Positions 15,882-22,961 of a stretch of DNA of 44,504 nt are shown here, piece after piece. The translations under genes and the position numbers were made by a program. The notes beneath the pieces are model-generated. The model had not been told where the DNA came from. It did not search any database and was given only the letters and a program-made list of their open reading frames with translations. Source of the stretch: Acidaminococcaceae bacterium (GTDB lineage: Bacteria > Bacillota > Negativicutes > Acidaminococcales > Acidaminococcaceae); assembly GCA_017554485.1 (NCBI GenBank), contig JAFZIG010000169.1:1-44504 (forward strand), read 5' to 3'. The stretch's first letter is position 1; each line of letters starts with the position of its first letter.

Positions 15882-15967
15882 AATCATGGAGTACTTTTTA
15901 GTTTATTACAGAAAACAACAGATTAACAAACAGTTAAATCAGTTTTCTGACGCAAGGAGGAATTGCC

Positions 15968-16402
15968 ATGAGCTTTATGAGCGAGTTTAAAGAGTTTGCC
16001 GTACGCGGGAACGTAGTAGATATGGCTGTAGGCGTTGTCATCGGCGGCGCTTTCGGCAAGATCGTTACTTCCTTTGTGAATGACATCGTGATGCCTCCAT
16101 TAGGCAAGTTAGTGGGCGATGTGGACTTCTCCAACCTCTACATCAACCTGACCGATAAACAGTTCGCGAATCTGGCAGAAGCGAAGAAAGCCGGCGCGGC
16201 GGTCATCGCTTACGGTTCTTTCATCAACACGGTCATCGACTTCTTGCTGGTGGCTTTTGCCGTGTTTGTGGTGATCAAGCAGATCAACCGCATGCGCAAG
16301 CCTGCGGAAGAACCGGCTCCGCCCCGTATCTGTCCTTACTGCAAGAGCGAAATCGCGGACGATGCTACCCGCTGCCCGCACTGCACCAGCCAGTTAGACT
16401 GA
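15968..16402 (+). CDS. mscL: Large-conductance mechanosensitive channel with C-terminal zinc ribbon
   Basis: Homopentameric inner-membrane channel that opens under membrane tension to release osmolytes after osmotic downshock. The N-terminal amphipathic helix and TM1 ([41 protein letters not shown]) are canonical. A short periplasmic loop follows, then TM2 ([24 protein letters not shown]). The usual cytoplasmic helix is replaced or followed by a Pro-rich link and a zinc ribbon with two CxxC knuckles (Cys122, Cys125, Cys136, Cys139). A strong GGAGG precedes the ATG. The added zinc ribbon is the notable feature; it may stabilise the cytoplasmic bundle or bind a partner. Confidence 0.93.
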   Translation: MSFMSEFKEFAVRGNVVDMAVGVVIGGAFGKIVTSFVNDIVMPPLGKLVGDVDFSNLYINLTDKQFANLAEAKKAGAAVIAYGSFINTVIDFLLVAFAVFVVIKQINRMRKPAEEPAPPRICPYCKSEIADDATRCPHCTSQLD

Positions 16403-16446
16403 TGTATGGTCATCAAGGATTTATTTCTTAGTAATCAGGTGGTTCT

Positions 16447-17679
16447 GTGTTGATCGCAAAGAAAAAGAGCAACAAAACAATTTTTCAAATGGTGCTGGCC
16501 CTGCTCGCAGCAGGGCTGGTTTTTTGTGCCACTGCCGCAGCCAGCTTTGTACCGGCTGTCAGTCCCCGCATTAAAACCATGGGGCGCTGGATACCGGCGG
16601 ACAACGGCAGCCTGTATGCTGGGCGTGGCGGAGTCATTGCTTCGGCAGCATTTGAAGGAACCGGTGTGCAGGTACAGATGTACAGCGACTCCCAGGGCGA
16701 TGTCTGGTGGCTGAAAAAGCTGGACGACGGCCCCCTGATCCGTTTTAAGGCCCAGATGGGGATGAACGTGCTGTACCAGAACCTTCCCATGGGCAAACAT
16801 ACCCTGTTCCTGATCCGGGATACGGAAGGCATGCGGGGCGTCACCATACTGAGGGGCTTCTACTTTATCGGGGAACCCGATATGCTGGCCTCTGTACCGT
16901 CCGCTTCGGTTCCTCCTGCCAATAATGGTAATGCAGCCAATAAACGCAACGTTACAACTAATAGAAAGATAGTTGGTAATAAGCCTGCTAACGGGTCTGT
17001 AACCCAGCCGGCGCAGAAGCTTCCCCGCCGCCGGAGCATTGAGATCATCGGCGACTCGGTAGCGGCCGGTGCCTTCATTTATCCTGAAGGGGATTACTTC
17101 CAGCGGGAAAGCGGTTATCTTGCCTTTGGACCTAGGCTGGCCCGGATGCTGCACGCGGACTGGAGTTGCGTGGCCTCTTCCGGGGAAGGGGCAGTACGGA
17201 ACAATGAAGAAAAGGCCCCTTATACTGCCAAGCACGCGGAAGAGCAGATCGAACGGGCTTTCTACACCCAGAAGGAGCCGCGCTGGAGCAACCAGATGGA
17301 CGATCCGGACCTGGTGATCCTGGCCTATGGGGAAAACGATTTCAATGATGATGTACACCGTCCCTCGGATGCCTATTTCAAAGAGCAATATAAAAAGCTG
17401 ATCTTAAAATTACGCCAGTTCCGTCCCAATTCCGCTATCTTCTGCATGACTCCGGCCAATACCGTTACCAGCCGGCGCTCAGTGCCCGGCATGGGCGGCG
17501 CTGTGGCAGAGCTGCGGGCAGCAGGAGACACCAGGGTGTATTTTATGGATCTGAATGAAAACGGACCCTTGTTGAATCCTTCTGATTTTCTGGACGGGGT
17601 GCACCCTCTGGCCAGCGGGCACGAGAAGATTGCCCTGTACCTGCGAAACAAGGCCCGGGCTATTCTGGGCTGGGACTGA
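16447..17679 (+). CDS. Secreted SGNH esterase, CE2-like carbohydrate deacetylase
   Basis: 410 residues. An N-terminal signal sequence or anchor (basic start, hydrophobic 13-33) is followed by a beta-rich domain (about 40-150), an N/T/P-rich linker (155-197) and an SGNH hydrolase domain. Catalytic blocks are IEIIGDSVAAGAF with Ser204, YGENDF (block III, Asn), and DGVHPLASGHEKIA with Asp383 and His386. A jelly-roll domain before an SGNH domain is the layout of CE2 acetyl-esterases acting on plant polysaccharides or cell-wall sugars; a peptidoglycan or envelope O-acetyl substrate is equally possible. The start is GTG at 16447 or TTG at 16450, both served by AGGTGG. There is no strong terminator after it. 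Confidence 0.8.
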   Translation: MLIAKKKSNKTIFQMVLALLAAGLVFCATAAASFVPAVSPRIKTMGRWIPADNGSLYAGRGGVIASAAFEGTGVQVQMYSDSQGDVWWLKKLDDGPLIRFKAQMGMNVLYQNLPMGKHTLFLIRDTEGMRGVTILRGFYFIGEPDMLASVPSASVPPANNGNAANKRNVTTNRKIVGNKPANGSVTQPAQKLPRRRSIEIIGDSVAAGAFIYPEGDYFQRESGYLAFGPRLARMLHADWSCVASSGEGAVRNNEEKAPYTAKHAEEQIERAFYTQKEPRWSNQMDDPDLVILAYGENDFNDDVHRPSDAYFKEQYKKLILKLRQFRPNSAIFCMTPANTVTSRRSVPGMGGAVAELRAAGDTRVYFMDLNENGPLLNPSDFLDGVHPLASGHEKIALYLRNKARAILGWD

Positions 17680-17748
17680 GTAAGGACGTATCATTTTTTA
17701 CACTTTGAAAAATAAGCAAAATTGCTTTCCGGGTTTCTGTAAAAGTAG

Positions 17749-17777
17749 TTGACAAAATTTACAAAGACAATTAACAT
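17749..17777 (+). promoter_or_regulatory. Near-consensus promoter of the second metQ
   Basis: Perfect TTGACA (17749-17754), a 17-base spacer and TAACAT (17772-17777). This is the best -35 in the window. The transcribed leader is about 100 bases and contains a possible 11-codon ORF. Confidence 0.75.
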
Positions 17778-17819
17778 ATTCCTATCGGACAAGTAGAGAT
17801 TGTAAAGAGGGCACATAAC

Positions 17820-17855
17820 ATGGTTTCTGCTGTACAACCGATTTGTCAATTTTAA
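17820..17855 (+). CDS. Possible 11-residue leader peptide upstream of metQ
   Basis: ATG at 17820 opens MVSAVQPICQF followed by TAA. AGAGG lies about 10 bases before it, and it sits inside the metQ leader. It has no run of regulatory codons, so attenuation by starvation for one amino acid is not suggested. It may be chance. Confidence 0.15.
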   Translation: MVSAVQPICQF

Positions 17856-17883
17856 TTTTATAAAAGGAAAAGGAGAAGAGAAA

Positions 17884-18711
17884 ATGAAAAAACTGATTTA
17901 CGGTATTCTGACTGTCGCAATGGCCTCTCTGCTGATGCTGGGCTGCGGTGGCGACAGTAAAAAAGCGGCGGCCCCGGCTGCCAATGCAGGCAAAAAAGTT
18001 GTGGTCAAAGTAGGGGCCACCCCGGTTCCCCATGCGGAGCTGCTGAACTTTGTGAAGCCGCAGCTGGCGAAAGAGGGCGTAGACCTGCAGGTAATGGAAT
18101 TCACGGATTACGTGAAACCCAACCTGTCCCTGGCAGACAAGGAACTGGACGCTAACTTCTTCCAGCACATTCCTTTCCTGGAAAAGACCTGCCAGGAACG
18201 TAACCTGAAACTGGTGGTGCTGGACAAGATCCACATCGAGCCCATGGGCTGCTATTCCAAGAAGGTCAAAGACCTGAAAGACCTGCCTAACGGTGCCAAA
18301 GTAGCCATCCCCAACGATCCCACCAACGGTGGACGTAGCCTGATGCTGCTGGAAGCAGCCGGCCTGCTGAAACTGAAAGAAGGCAAGGGCATCACCGCTA
18401 CGCCTAATGACTTGGCTGCCAATCCCAAGAACCTGAAGATCATCGAAGTGGAAAGCGCCACTCTGCCCCGTGCCCTGGACGACACGGACCTGGCCGTCAT
18501 CAATTCCAACTTCGCCATGGAAGCCAAGCTGAACCCGGTAAAGGACTCCCTGTTCATTGAAAAGGATTCCCCGTACGCCAACGTCATCGCGGTTCGTGCC
18601 GGTGACGAAAAACGGCCTGAGCTGATCAAGATCGCCAAAGCCCTGCGTACCCCGGAAGTGAAGAAGTTCATCCAGGACAAGTACAAGGGAGCCGTAGTTC
18701 CCGCGTTCTGA
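17884..18711 (+). CDS. metQ: MetQ/NlpA-type methionine-binding lipoprotein (second copy)
   Basis: Substrate-binding lipoprotein with a typical signal and lipobox (LLMLGC, Cys21) and an Ala-rich linker. MetQ family signatures are present: VKVGATPVPHAELLNFVKP, EFTDYVKPNLSLADKELDANFFQHIPFL, AIPNDPTNGGRSLMLLEAAGLL and TLPRALDDTDLAVINSNFAM. It is closer to the classical MetQ/NlpA pattern than the copy at 11912, especially at the binding segment 'DANFFQHIPFL'. No metN/metI lies beside it. AAAAGGAG lies 9 bases before the ATG. The strong promoter and double downstream hairpin suggest a highly expressed single gene. Confidence 0.92.
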   Translation: MKKLIYGILTVAMASLLMLGCGGDSKKAAAPAANAGKKVVVKVGATPVPHAELLNFVKPQLAKEGVDLQVMEFTDYVKPNLSLADKELDANFFQHIPFLEKTCQERNLKLVVLDKIHIEPMGCYSKKVKDLKDLPNGAKVAIPNDPTNGGRSLMLLEAAGLLKLKEGKGITATPNDLAANPKNLKIIEVESATLPRALDDTDLAVINSNFAMEAKLNPVKDSLFIEKDSPYANVIAVRAGDEKRPELIKIAKALRTPEVKKFIQDKYKGAVVPAF

Positions 18712-18724
18712 GTAAAGATATCTA

Positions 18725-18760
18725 AGGAAGTGCTGATTCATCAGTACTTCCTAAATTTTT
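18725..18760 (+). terminator. Rho-independent terminator after metQ
   Basis: A 12 bp stem with one G-T pair, AGGAAGTGCTGA (18725-18736) with TCAGTACTTCCT (18741-18752), has a TTCA loop, followed by AAA and a T run. Confidence 0.85.
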
Positions 18761-18766
18761 ATTTTT

Positions 18767-18840
18767 AAAAAGCTGCAAAGGAAAAGACAACGCAATCGTT
18801 TCCTATGTTTTGCTTATGTCTTTTCCTTTGCAGCTTTTTT
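18767..18840. terminator. Long 23-bp perfect hairpin, second terminator-like element
   Basis: Positions 18767-18789 and 18817-18839 are perfect reverse complements over 23 bases, with a 27-base loop. T runs flank it on both strands, so it could terminate in either direction. It lies just 14 bases after the metQ terminator, and such a long perfect stem is unusual for an ordinary terminator. It may be a stable small RNA end or a palindromic repeat unit. Confidence 0.7.
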
Positions 18841-18891
18841 AATTTATTTGCAAATTAGTCACATATAAAACTTTTCTTTTTTCGCTGAATA

Positions 18892-18900
18892 TGATACAAT
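18892..18900 (+). promoter_or_regulatory. Extended -10 promoter of rarA
   Basis: TGATACAAT: one mismatch from TATAAT, with the TG extension, 139 bases before the rarA ATG. It leaves a leader of about 130 bases. Confidence 0.4.
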
Positions 18901-18990
18901 AAATGCGAACAATTGTTTTGCAAGTTGATTTCTTTTGTTATGTACTACAAGAATTAAGCTGTGTGCTTCACTGGCATTTCATAAATTATT

Positions 18991-19030
18991 TGTCAGGAAC
19001 ATTAATCATTATCCTGACAGTTCAGGAAGG
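18991..19030 (+). promoter_or_regulatory. Competing hairpins over the rarA ribosome binding site
   Basis: TGTCAGGA (18991-18998) can pair perfectly with TCCTGACA (19012-19019). The same strand TCCTGA (19012-19017) can instead pair with TCAGGA (19022-19027), which includes the first bases of the rarA Shine-Dalgarno AGGAAGG (19024-19030). The two structures exclude each other, so one would expose and the other mask the site. This is a candidate translational switch; no known riboswitch class was recognised. Confidence 0.4.
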
Positions 19031-19038
19031 TATCTGAT

Positions 19039-20364
19039 ATGGAACAGGCAGGCATTTTTGATGATCTGGTGAGCCAGCCGTTGGCGGCACGTCTGCGGCC
19101 GGAAACGTTAGAGGAATATGTGGGGCAGGAGCATCTGCTGGGAGAGGGCAGGGTGCTGCGCCGCATGATAGAGCAGGACCGTATCTCCTCCATGATCTTC
19201 TGGGGTCCCCCCGGCGTGGGGAAGACCACACTGGCCCAGATCATCGCCCGGATGACGCAGTCGGTGTTTATTAATTTTTCTGCCGTTACCAGCGGCATCA
19301 AAGAGATCCGTGCCGTCATGGAAAAAGCGGAACTGAACCGGCAGATCGGGCAGCGGACCATCGTGTTTGTGGACGAGATCCACCGATTCAATAAAGCGCA
19401 GCAGGACGCCTTCCTTCCCTTTGTGGAAAAAGGCAGCATCATCCTCATCGGCGCCACCACGGAAAATCCTTCCTTTGAGGTCAATGGCGCATTGCTGTCC
19501 CGTTGCCGTGTGTTCGTGCTGCAGCCCCTGTCGGTGGAGGATCTGCTGAAGATGCTGAAGCATGCACTGCAGAGCCCCAAAGGCTTCGGGGGACAGAAAA
19601 TCGAAATCACAGAGGATTTACTGTATCTCATCGCCAACTTTGCCAACGGGGATGCCCGCTCAGCCCTTTCCACATTGGAAATGGTGATACTGAACGGGGA
19701 CATGCAGGGCGATAAGGTCACCGTTACCAAAGAAATATTAGAGCAGTGCATTTCCAAAAAATCACTGCTGTATGATAAAAACGGAGAAGAACACTACAAT
19801 TTGATTTCCGCGCTGCACAAGAGCATGCGCAACTCCGATCCGGACGCGGCGGTGTACTGGCTGGCCCGGATGCTGGAGGCGGGGGAAGATCCTCTCTACG
19901 TGGCCCGGCGGGTGACGCGCTTTGCCAGTGAGGACGTGGGCATGGCGGACCCGAAGGCACTGGAGATCGCGGTGGCAGCCTATCAGGCCTGTCATTTCAT
20001 CGGCATGCCGGAGTGTACGGTGCACCTGACGGAAGCCGTGGTCTACATGTCCCTGGCGCCCAAGTCCAATGCCATGGAGGTGGCCTACAACACTGCCCGG
20101 GTGGACGCGTTAAACATGATCGCGGAGCCGGTGCCGCTGGTGATCCGCAATGCGCCCACTAAGTTAATGAAAGAATTAAAATACGGCAAGGGCTACCAGT
20201 ACGCCCACGATACAGAAGACAAACTGACCAACATGCAGTGTCTGCCGGACTCCCTGCTGGGGAAGACGTATTACGCACCAACGGAAGAAGGCTTTGAGGC
20301 CAGGTACAAAGAGCGGTTGCGGCAGATTAAAGAGTGGAAACGGCAGCACAGGGCAAAAATCTGA
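19039..20364 (+). CDS. rarA: Replication-associated recombination protein RarA (MgsA), AAA+ ATPase
   Basis: Clamp-loader-related AAA+ ATPase that acts at stalled forks and single-strand gaps together with SSB. 441 residues, full length. Walker A is GPPGVGKTT (56-64) and Walker B is IVFVDEIHRF with Asp111-Glu112. The sensor/arginine-finger region IGATTENPSFEVNGALLSRCRVF is typical of RarA/WRNIP1. The C-terminal tetramerisation part includes EHYNLISALHKSMRNSDPDAAVYWLARMLEAGEDP and the 'ASEDVGMADP' segment. AGGAAGG precedes the ATG and may be masked by the leader hairpin. It opens the DNA-repair neighbourhood that continues with the radical SAM pair and addBA. Confidence 0.95.
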   Translation: MEQAGIFDDLVSQPLAARLRPETLEEYVGQEHLLGEGRVLRRMIEQDRISSMIFWGPPGVGKTTLAQIIARMTQSVFINFSAVTSGIKEIRAVMEKAELNRQIGQRTIVFVDEIHRFNKAQQDAFLPFVEKGSIILIGATTENPSFEVNGALLSRCRVFVLQPLSVEDLLKMLKHALQSPKGFGGQKIEITEDLLYLIANFANGDARSALSTLEMVILNGDMQGDKVTVTKEILEQCISKKSLLYDKNGEEHYNLISALHKSMRNSDPDAAVYWLARMLEAGEDPLYVARRVTRFASEDVGMADPKALEIAVAAYQACHFIGMPECTVHLTEAVVYMSLAPKSNAMEVAYNTARVDALNMIAEPVPLVIRNAPTKLMKELKYGKGYQYAHDTEDKLTNMQCLPDSLLGKTYYAPTEEGFEARYKERLRQIKEWKRQHRAKI

Positions 20365-20394
20365 AACGCCGGCAGGTTGCGTAAGAAAACTTTT

Positions 20395-20460
20395 TTTGTT
20401 GCATAAAACAAATTTATATAATACGGCTATTTGTTGCAATATGATAATACTGTAATACGG
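20395..20460 (+). repeat. Two imperfect direct repeats in the promoter region
   Basis: TTTGTTGCA occurs at 20395-20403 and 20430-20438, and TAATACGG at 20419-20426 and 20453-20460. This gives two head-to-tail units of about 35 bases between rarA and the radical SAM gene. Each unit contains AT-rich -10-like sequence (TATAAT at 20417-20422). They may be a duplicated promoter or operator. Confidence 0.4.
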
Positions 20461-20470
20461 AGTGCTGAAC

Positions 20471-22048
20471 ATGGATGTACTGGAGAAACTTAAAATATTA
20501 GCAGATGCGGCAAAGTATGACGCTGCCTGTACATCCAGCGGAGTGGAGCGGAAAGGTAGCGGTTTTGCCATGGGCTCTTCCCGGGACTTTGGTATCTGTC
20601 ACAGTTTTGCGGGTGACGGACGCTGTATCAGCCTGTTAAAGGTCCTGCTTACAAATTGCTGCAGCTTTGACTGTGTCTATTGTGTCAACCGCCGCAGCAA
20701 TCAGGCGCGGCGGACAGCTTTCACACCCCCGGAGCTGGCAGATCTGACCTGGCAGTTTTACCGGCGCAACTATATTGAAGGCCTGTTCCTCAGCTCTGCG
20801 GTCTGGAAGTCGCCGGATTACACCAGTGAGCAGATGCTGCAGGTTCTGGAAATTTTACGCTATGAGTATCGGTTTGGCGGCTATATCCATGCGAAGGTGA
20901 TCCCCGGCACGGACGCCATCCTTATTGACAGACTGGGGATGCTGGCCGACCGCATCAGTGTGAACATCGAACTGCCGTCTTCCGGCAGCCTGCAAAAGCT
21001 GGCGCCGGACAAATCAAAAGACAAAATTCTACTGCCTATGGGGCAGATTCAGAATAAAATCAAGGACAATAAACAGGGCAGAGGGCGCTTTGGCGGTATC
21101 CAGCCTGTAGGAAGCCAAAAACTTATGTGTAAGACATCAATGTTATCACAAATGGGTCAGTCAAACCATTTCACAGATGCAGGATTGGATGACAGGGAAC
21201 AGCGGATTGGCAACCTGTTCCAAAACAGATCCGGAAACGGGCATCATATGCTGCAACAGGACAGCCGTGTCTTGCAAAAGCCATGGAATAAGGGAAGCAG
21301 GAGCTTTGCGCCTGCCGGGCAGAGTACTCAGATGATCGTGGGCGCTTCCCCGGAAAACGACAGGCAGATTTTGCACCTTACGGAAAGCCTCTATCACAGA
21401 TACCAGATGAAGCGAGTCTTTTATTCTGCCTACATCCCGGTGGTGGAGGACAGCCGTCTGCCAACGAAGGAATCAACCCCGCCTCTGTGGAGGGAGCACC
21501 GTCTGTACCAGGCTGACTGGCTGCTGCGGTTCTACGGTTTTTCCGCAGCGGAACTGCTGGATGAAAAGAATCCGCAGCTGCATCCGTATCTAGATCCCAA
21601 ATGCCATTGGGCTATTCGGCATCCGGAACTGTTTCCCATGGAAGTCAACCGGGCGGGGTATGACGAGCTGCTGCGTGTCCCGGGTGTAGGCGTGGAAAGC
21701 GCGCTGCGGATCCTGCGGGCCAGGAAGCTGTGCCCGCTGACCTGGGACGGACTGAAAAACATTGGCGTGGTACTGAAACGCGCCAGATATTTCCTTCTCT
21801 GTAAGGGAAAGCCATTTCCGCTTTTATCCCGCAGGAAAGAAGATTTTTTGCTGGCCATGATGTCTCCGAAAGAAAGGGCGTTATTTCAGAAGCAGGAGCG
21901 TTCCTGGTTCCAGCCGTCCCTGTTTACGGAAAGCGATTTGGCATTCAGCAGGGAAGAAAGAGCCGGTTTTGCAGATATCGCATTGCCCGGGCTGGATAAC
22001 CGTCAGAAGGAGGCACTGGAGTGCGTAAGGATACCTGTTTTCGGCTGA
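20471..22048 (+). CDS. Putative DNA modification/repair radical SAM protein
   Basis: Radical SAM protein of the TIGR03916 type, recognised by its start (LEKLKILADAAKYDAACTSSG), SLLKVLLTNCCSFDCVYCVNRRSN with cluster ligands Cys64, Cys68 and Cys71, then GYIHAKVIPG, SVNIELPS and APAGQSTQMIVGA. The C-terminal part has a helix-hairpin-helix (RAGYDELLRVPGVGVESALRILRARK), consistent with DNA binding. The exact reaction is unknown; the family is linked to DNA repair by its partner and by uracil-DNA glycosylase fusions elsewhere. Residues about 201-277 are a Q/N/G/S-rich insertion between two conserved blocks and look unstructured. At 525 residues it is longer than my recollection of the family (about 420). 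The ATG at 20471 is chosen (GGAG 8 bases before) over GTG at 20462. The partner gene overlaps its 3' end by 28 bases. Confidence 0.85.
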   Translation: MDVLEKLKILADAAKYDAACTSSGVERKGSGFAMGSSRDFGICHSFAGDGRCISLLKVLLTNCCSFDCVYCVNRRSNQARRTAFTPPELADLTWQFYRRNYIEGLFLSSAVWKSPDYTSEQMLQVLEILRYEYRFGGYIHAKVIPGTDAILIDRLGMLADRISVNIELPSSGSLQKLAPDKSKDKILLPMGQIQNKIKDNKQGRGRFGGIQPVGSQKLMCKTSMLSQMGQSNHFTDAGLDDREQRIGNLFQNRSGNGHHMLQQDSRVLQKPWNKGSRSFAPAGQSTQMIVGASPENDRQILHLTESLYHRYQMKRVFYSAYIPVVEDSRLPTKESTPPLWREHRLYQADWLLRFYGFSAAELLDEKNPQLHPYLDPKCHWAIRHPELFPMEVNRAGYDELLRVPGVGVESALRILRARKLCPLTWDGLKNIGVVLKRARYFLLCKGKPFPLLSRRKEDFLLAMMSPKERALFQKQERSWFQPSLFTESDLAFSREERAGFADIALPGLDNRQKEALECVRIPVFG

Positions 22049-22950
22049 ATGGTGCGGAGCGGGGAGTAGCACGGTGCTCAGCAGATAATGCGTTTGCGGT
22101 GCAGAAACCTGCTGCTGTCCCGGAGTCTGCGAGCGAGCATGACGGCACCTTTTCAGCTGCGATACCTCCTGTTACCCCGGAGCTTACATATACTTATGAC
22201 GGGACGTTCGAAGGCTGGCTTTGCTGTGTCGGCGAAAGCTATGAAAGCAAAGAAATCCCCGGCAGGATTGTGGCAGTGCAAGATAATGCTATAATACATA
22301 ATGACAGAATTGAAGAAGAGAGCCTTTTTTATTCCAAAAAGATTGTGACGCTGCAGGAAAAAGCGGAAAGGGTACGAAACGGTATCGCGGCCAAGATCGG
22401 TATCGGCTTCCTGTATCTTCTGGAAAGGAGCTTCTGTACCTGCCGTCCGGACAGGGAAGAAGAGATGCTGCTGTTTACCCATAAAGGCTTCCGGTATGGG
22501 ATGCGGATTATGAACCTGCGTCAGGACCCGGTCATCCGCAATATCCATAAAGGCCTCCGTGACTTGGGACGGGAAATTGATAAGTGGTACGGTTTTATCC
22601 GTTTCAGCGATATGCAGGGGATTTTGGTGGCGGTCATAGGAGCTAAAAATAATGTGCTGCCCTTTTTAGCCTCGCACTTTACGGACCGGTTCCATAACGA
22701 ACGCTTTATGATATATGATGAAAACCATAAAATGGCGCTGGTGTACAGGCCGGGACGTTGTGCCGTCATTCCCATGGAACGCTTTGCCATGGGAGACATC
22801 TGTGAAGAAGAAAAACTGTACAGGAGATTGTGGAAAAATTATTATGACGCAATTGAAATTAAACCACGTCACAATGAAACCTGCCGGCGTACCCTGATGC
22901 CCAAACGGTATTGGGACTATCTTACGGAAATGACAATGGGATCATCTTGA
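22021..22950 (+). CDS. DUF4130-family partner of the radical SAM DNA-repair protein
   Basis: Protein of the TIGR03915/DUF4130 type, which occurs almost always next to the TIGR03916 radical SAM gene or fused to a uracil-DNA glycosylase. The domain starts near residue 56 with LTYTYDGTFEGWLCCVGESYESKEIP. It continues through GLRDLGREIDKWYGFIRFSDMQGILVAVI, FLASHFTDRFHNERFMIYDENHKMALVY and ends with the ETCRRTLMPKRYWDYLTEM motif. Its biochemical role is not established. Translation starts at GTG 22021 with a perfect AAGGAGG 7 bases before, inside the radical SAM gene, giving a 28-base overlap and coupled expression. The first 55 residues look non-conserved and may reflect the overlap. Confidence 0.85.
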   Translation: MRKDTCFRLNGAERGVARCSADNAFAVQKPAAVPESASEHDGTFSAAIPPVTPELTYTYDGTFEGWLCCVGESYESKEIPGRIVAVQDNAIIHNDRIEEESLFYSKKIVTLQEKAERVRNGIAAKIGIGFLYLLERSFCTCRPDREEEMLLFTHKGFRYGMRIMNLRQDPVIRNIHKGLRDLGREIDKWYGFIRFSDMQGILVAVIGAKNNVLPFLASHFTDRFHNERFMIYDENHKMALVYRPGRCAVIPMERFAMGDICEEEKLYRRLWKNYYDAIEIKPRHNETCRRTLMPKRYWDYLTEMTMGSS

Positions 22951-22961
22951 ATGGAAGGTGC

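Noticed and set aside
16435-17388. Long antisense open frame opposite the SGNH esterase gene
   Set aside because: It has no plausible start site or domain and mirrors the codon bias of the plus-strand gene; the same holds for the antisense frames at 17782-18741, 26274-27266 and 32359-33270.
22281-22300. Internal promoter (TGCTATAAT) inside the DUF4130 gene
   Set aside because: It is a good match to the extended -10 but lies within coding sequence with no gene start shortly downstream; probably chance.
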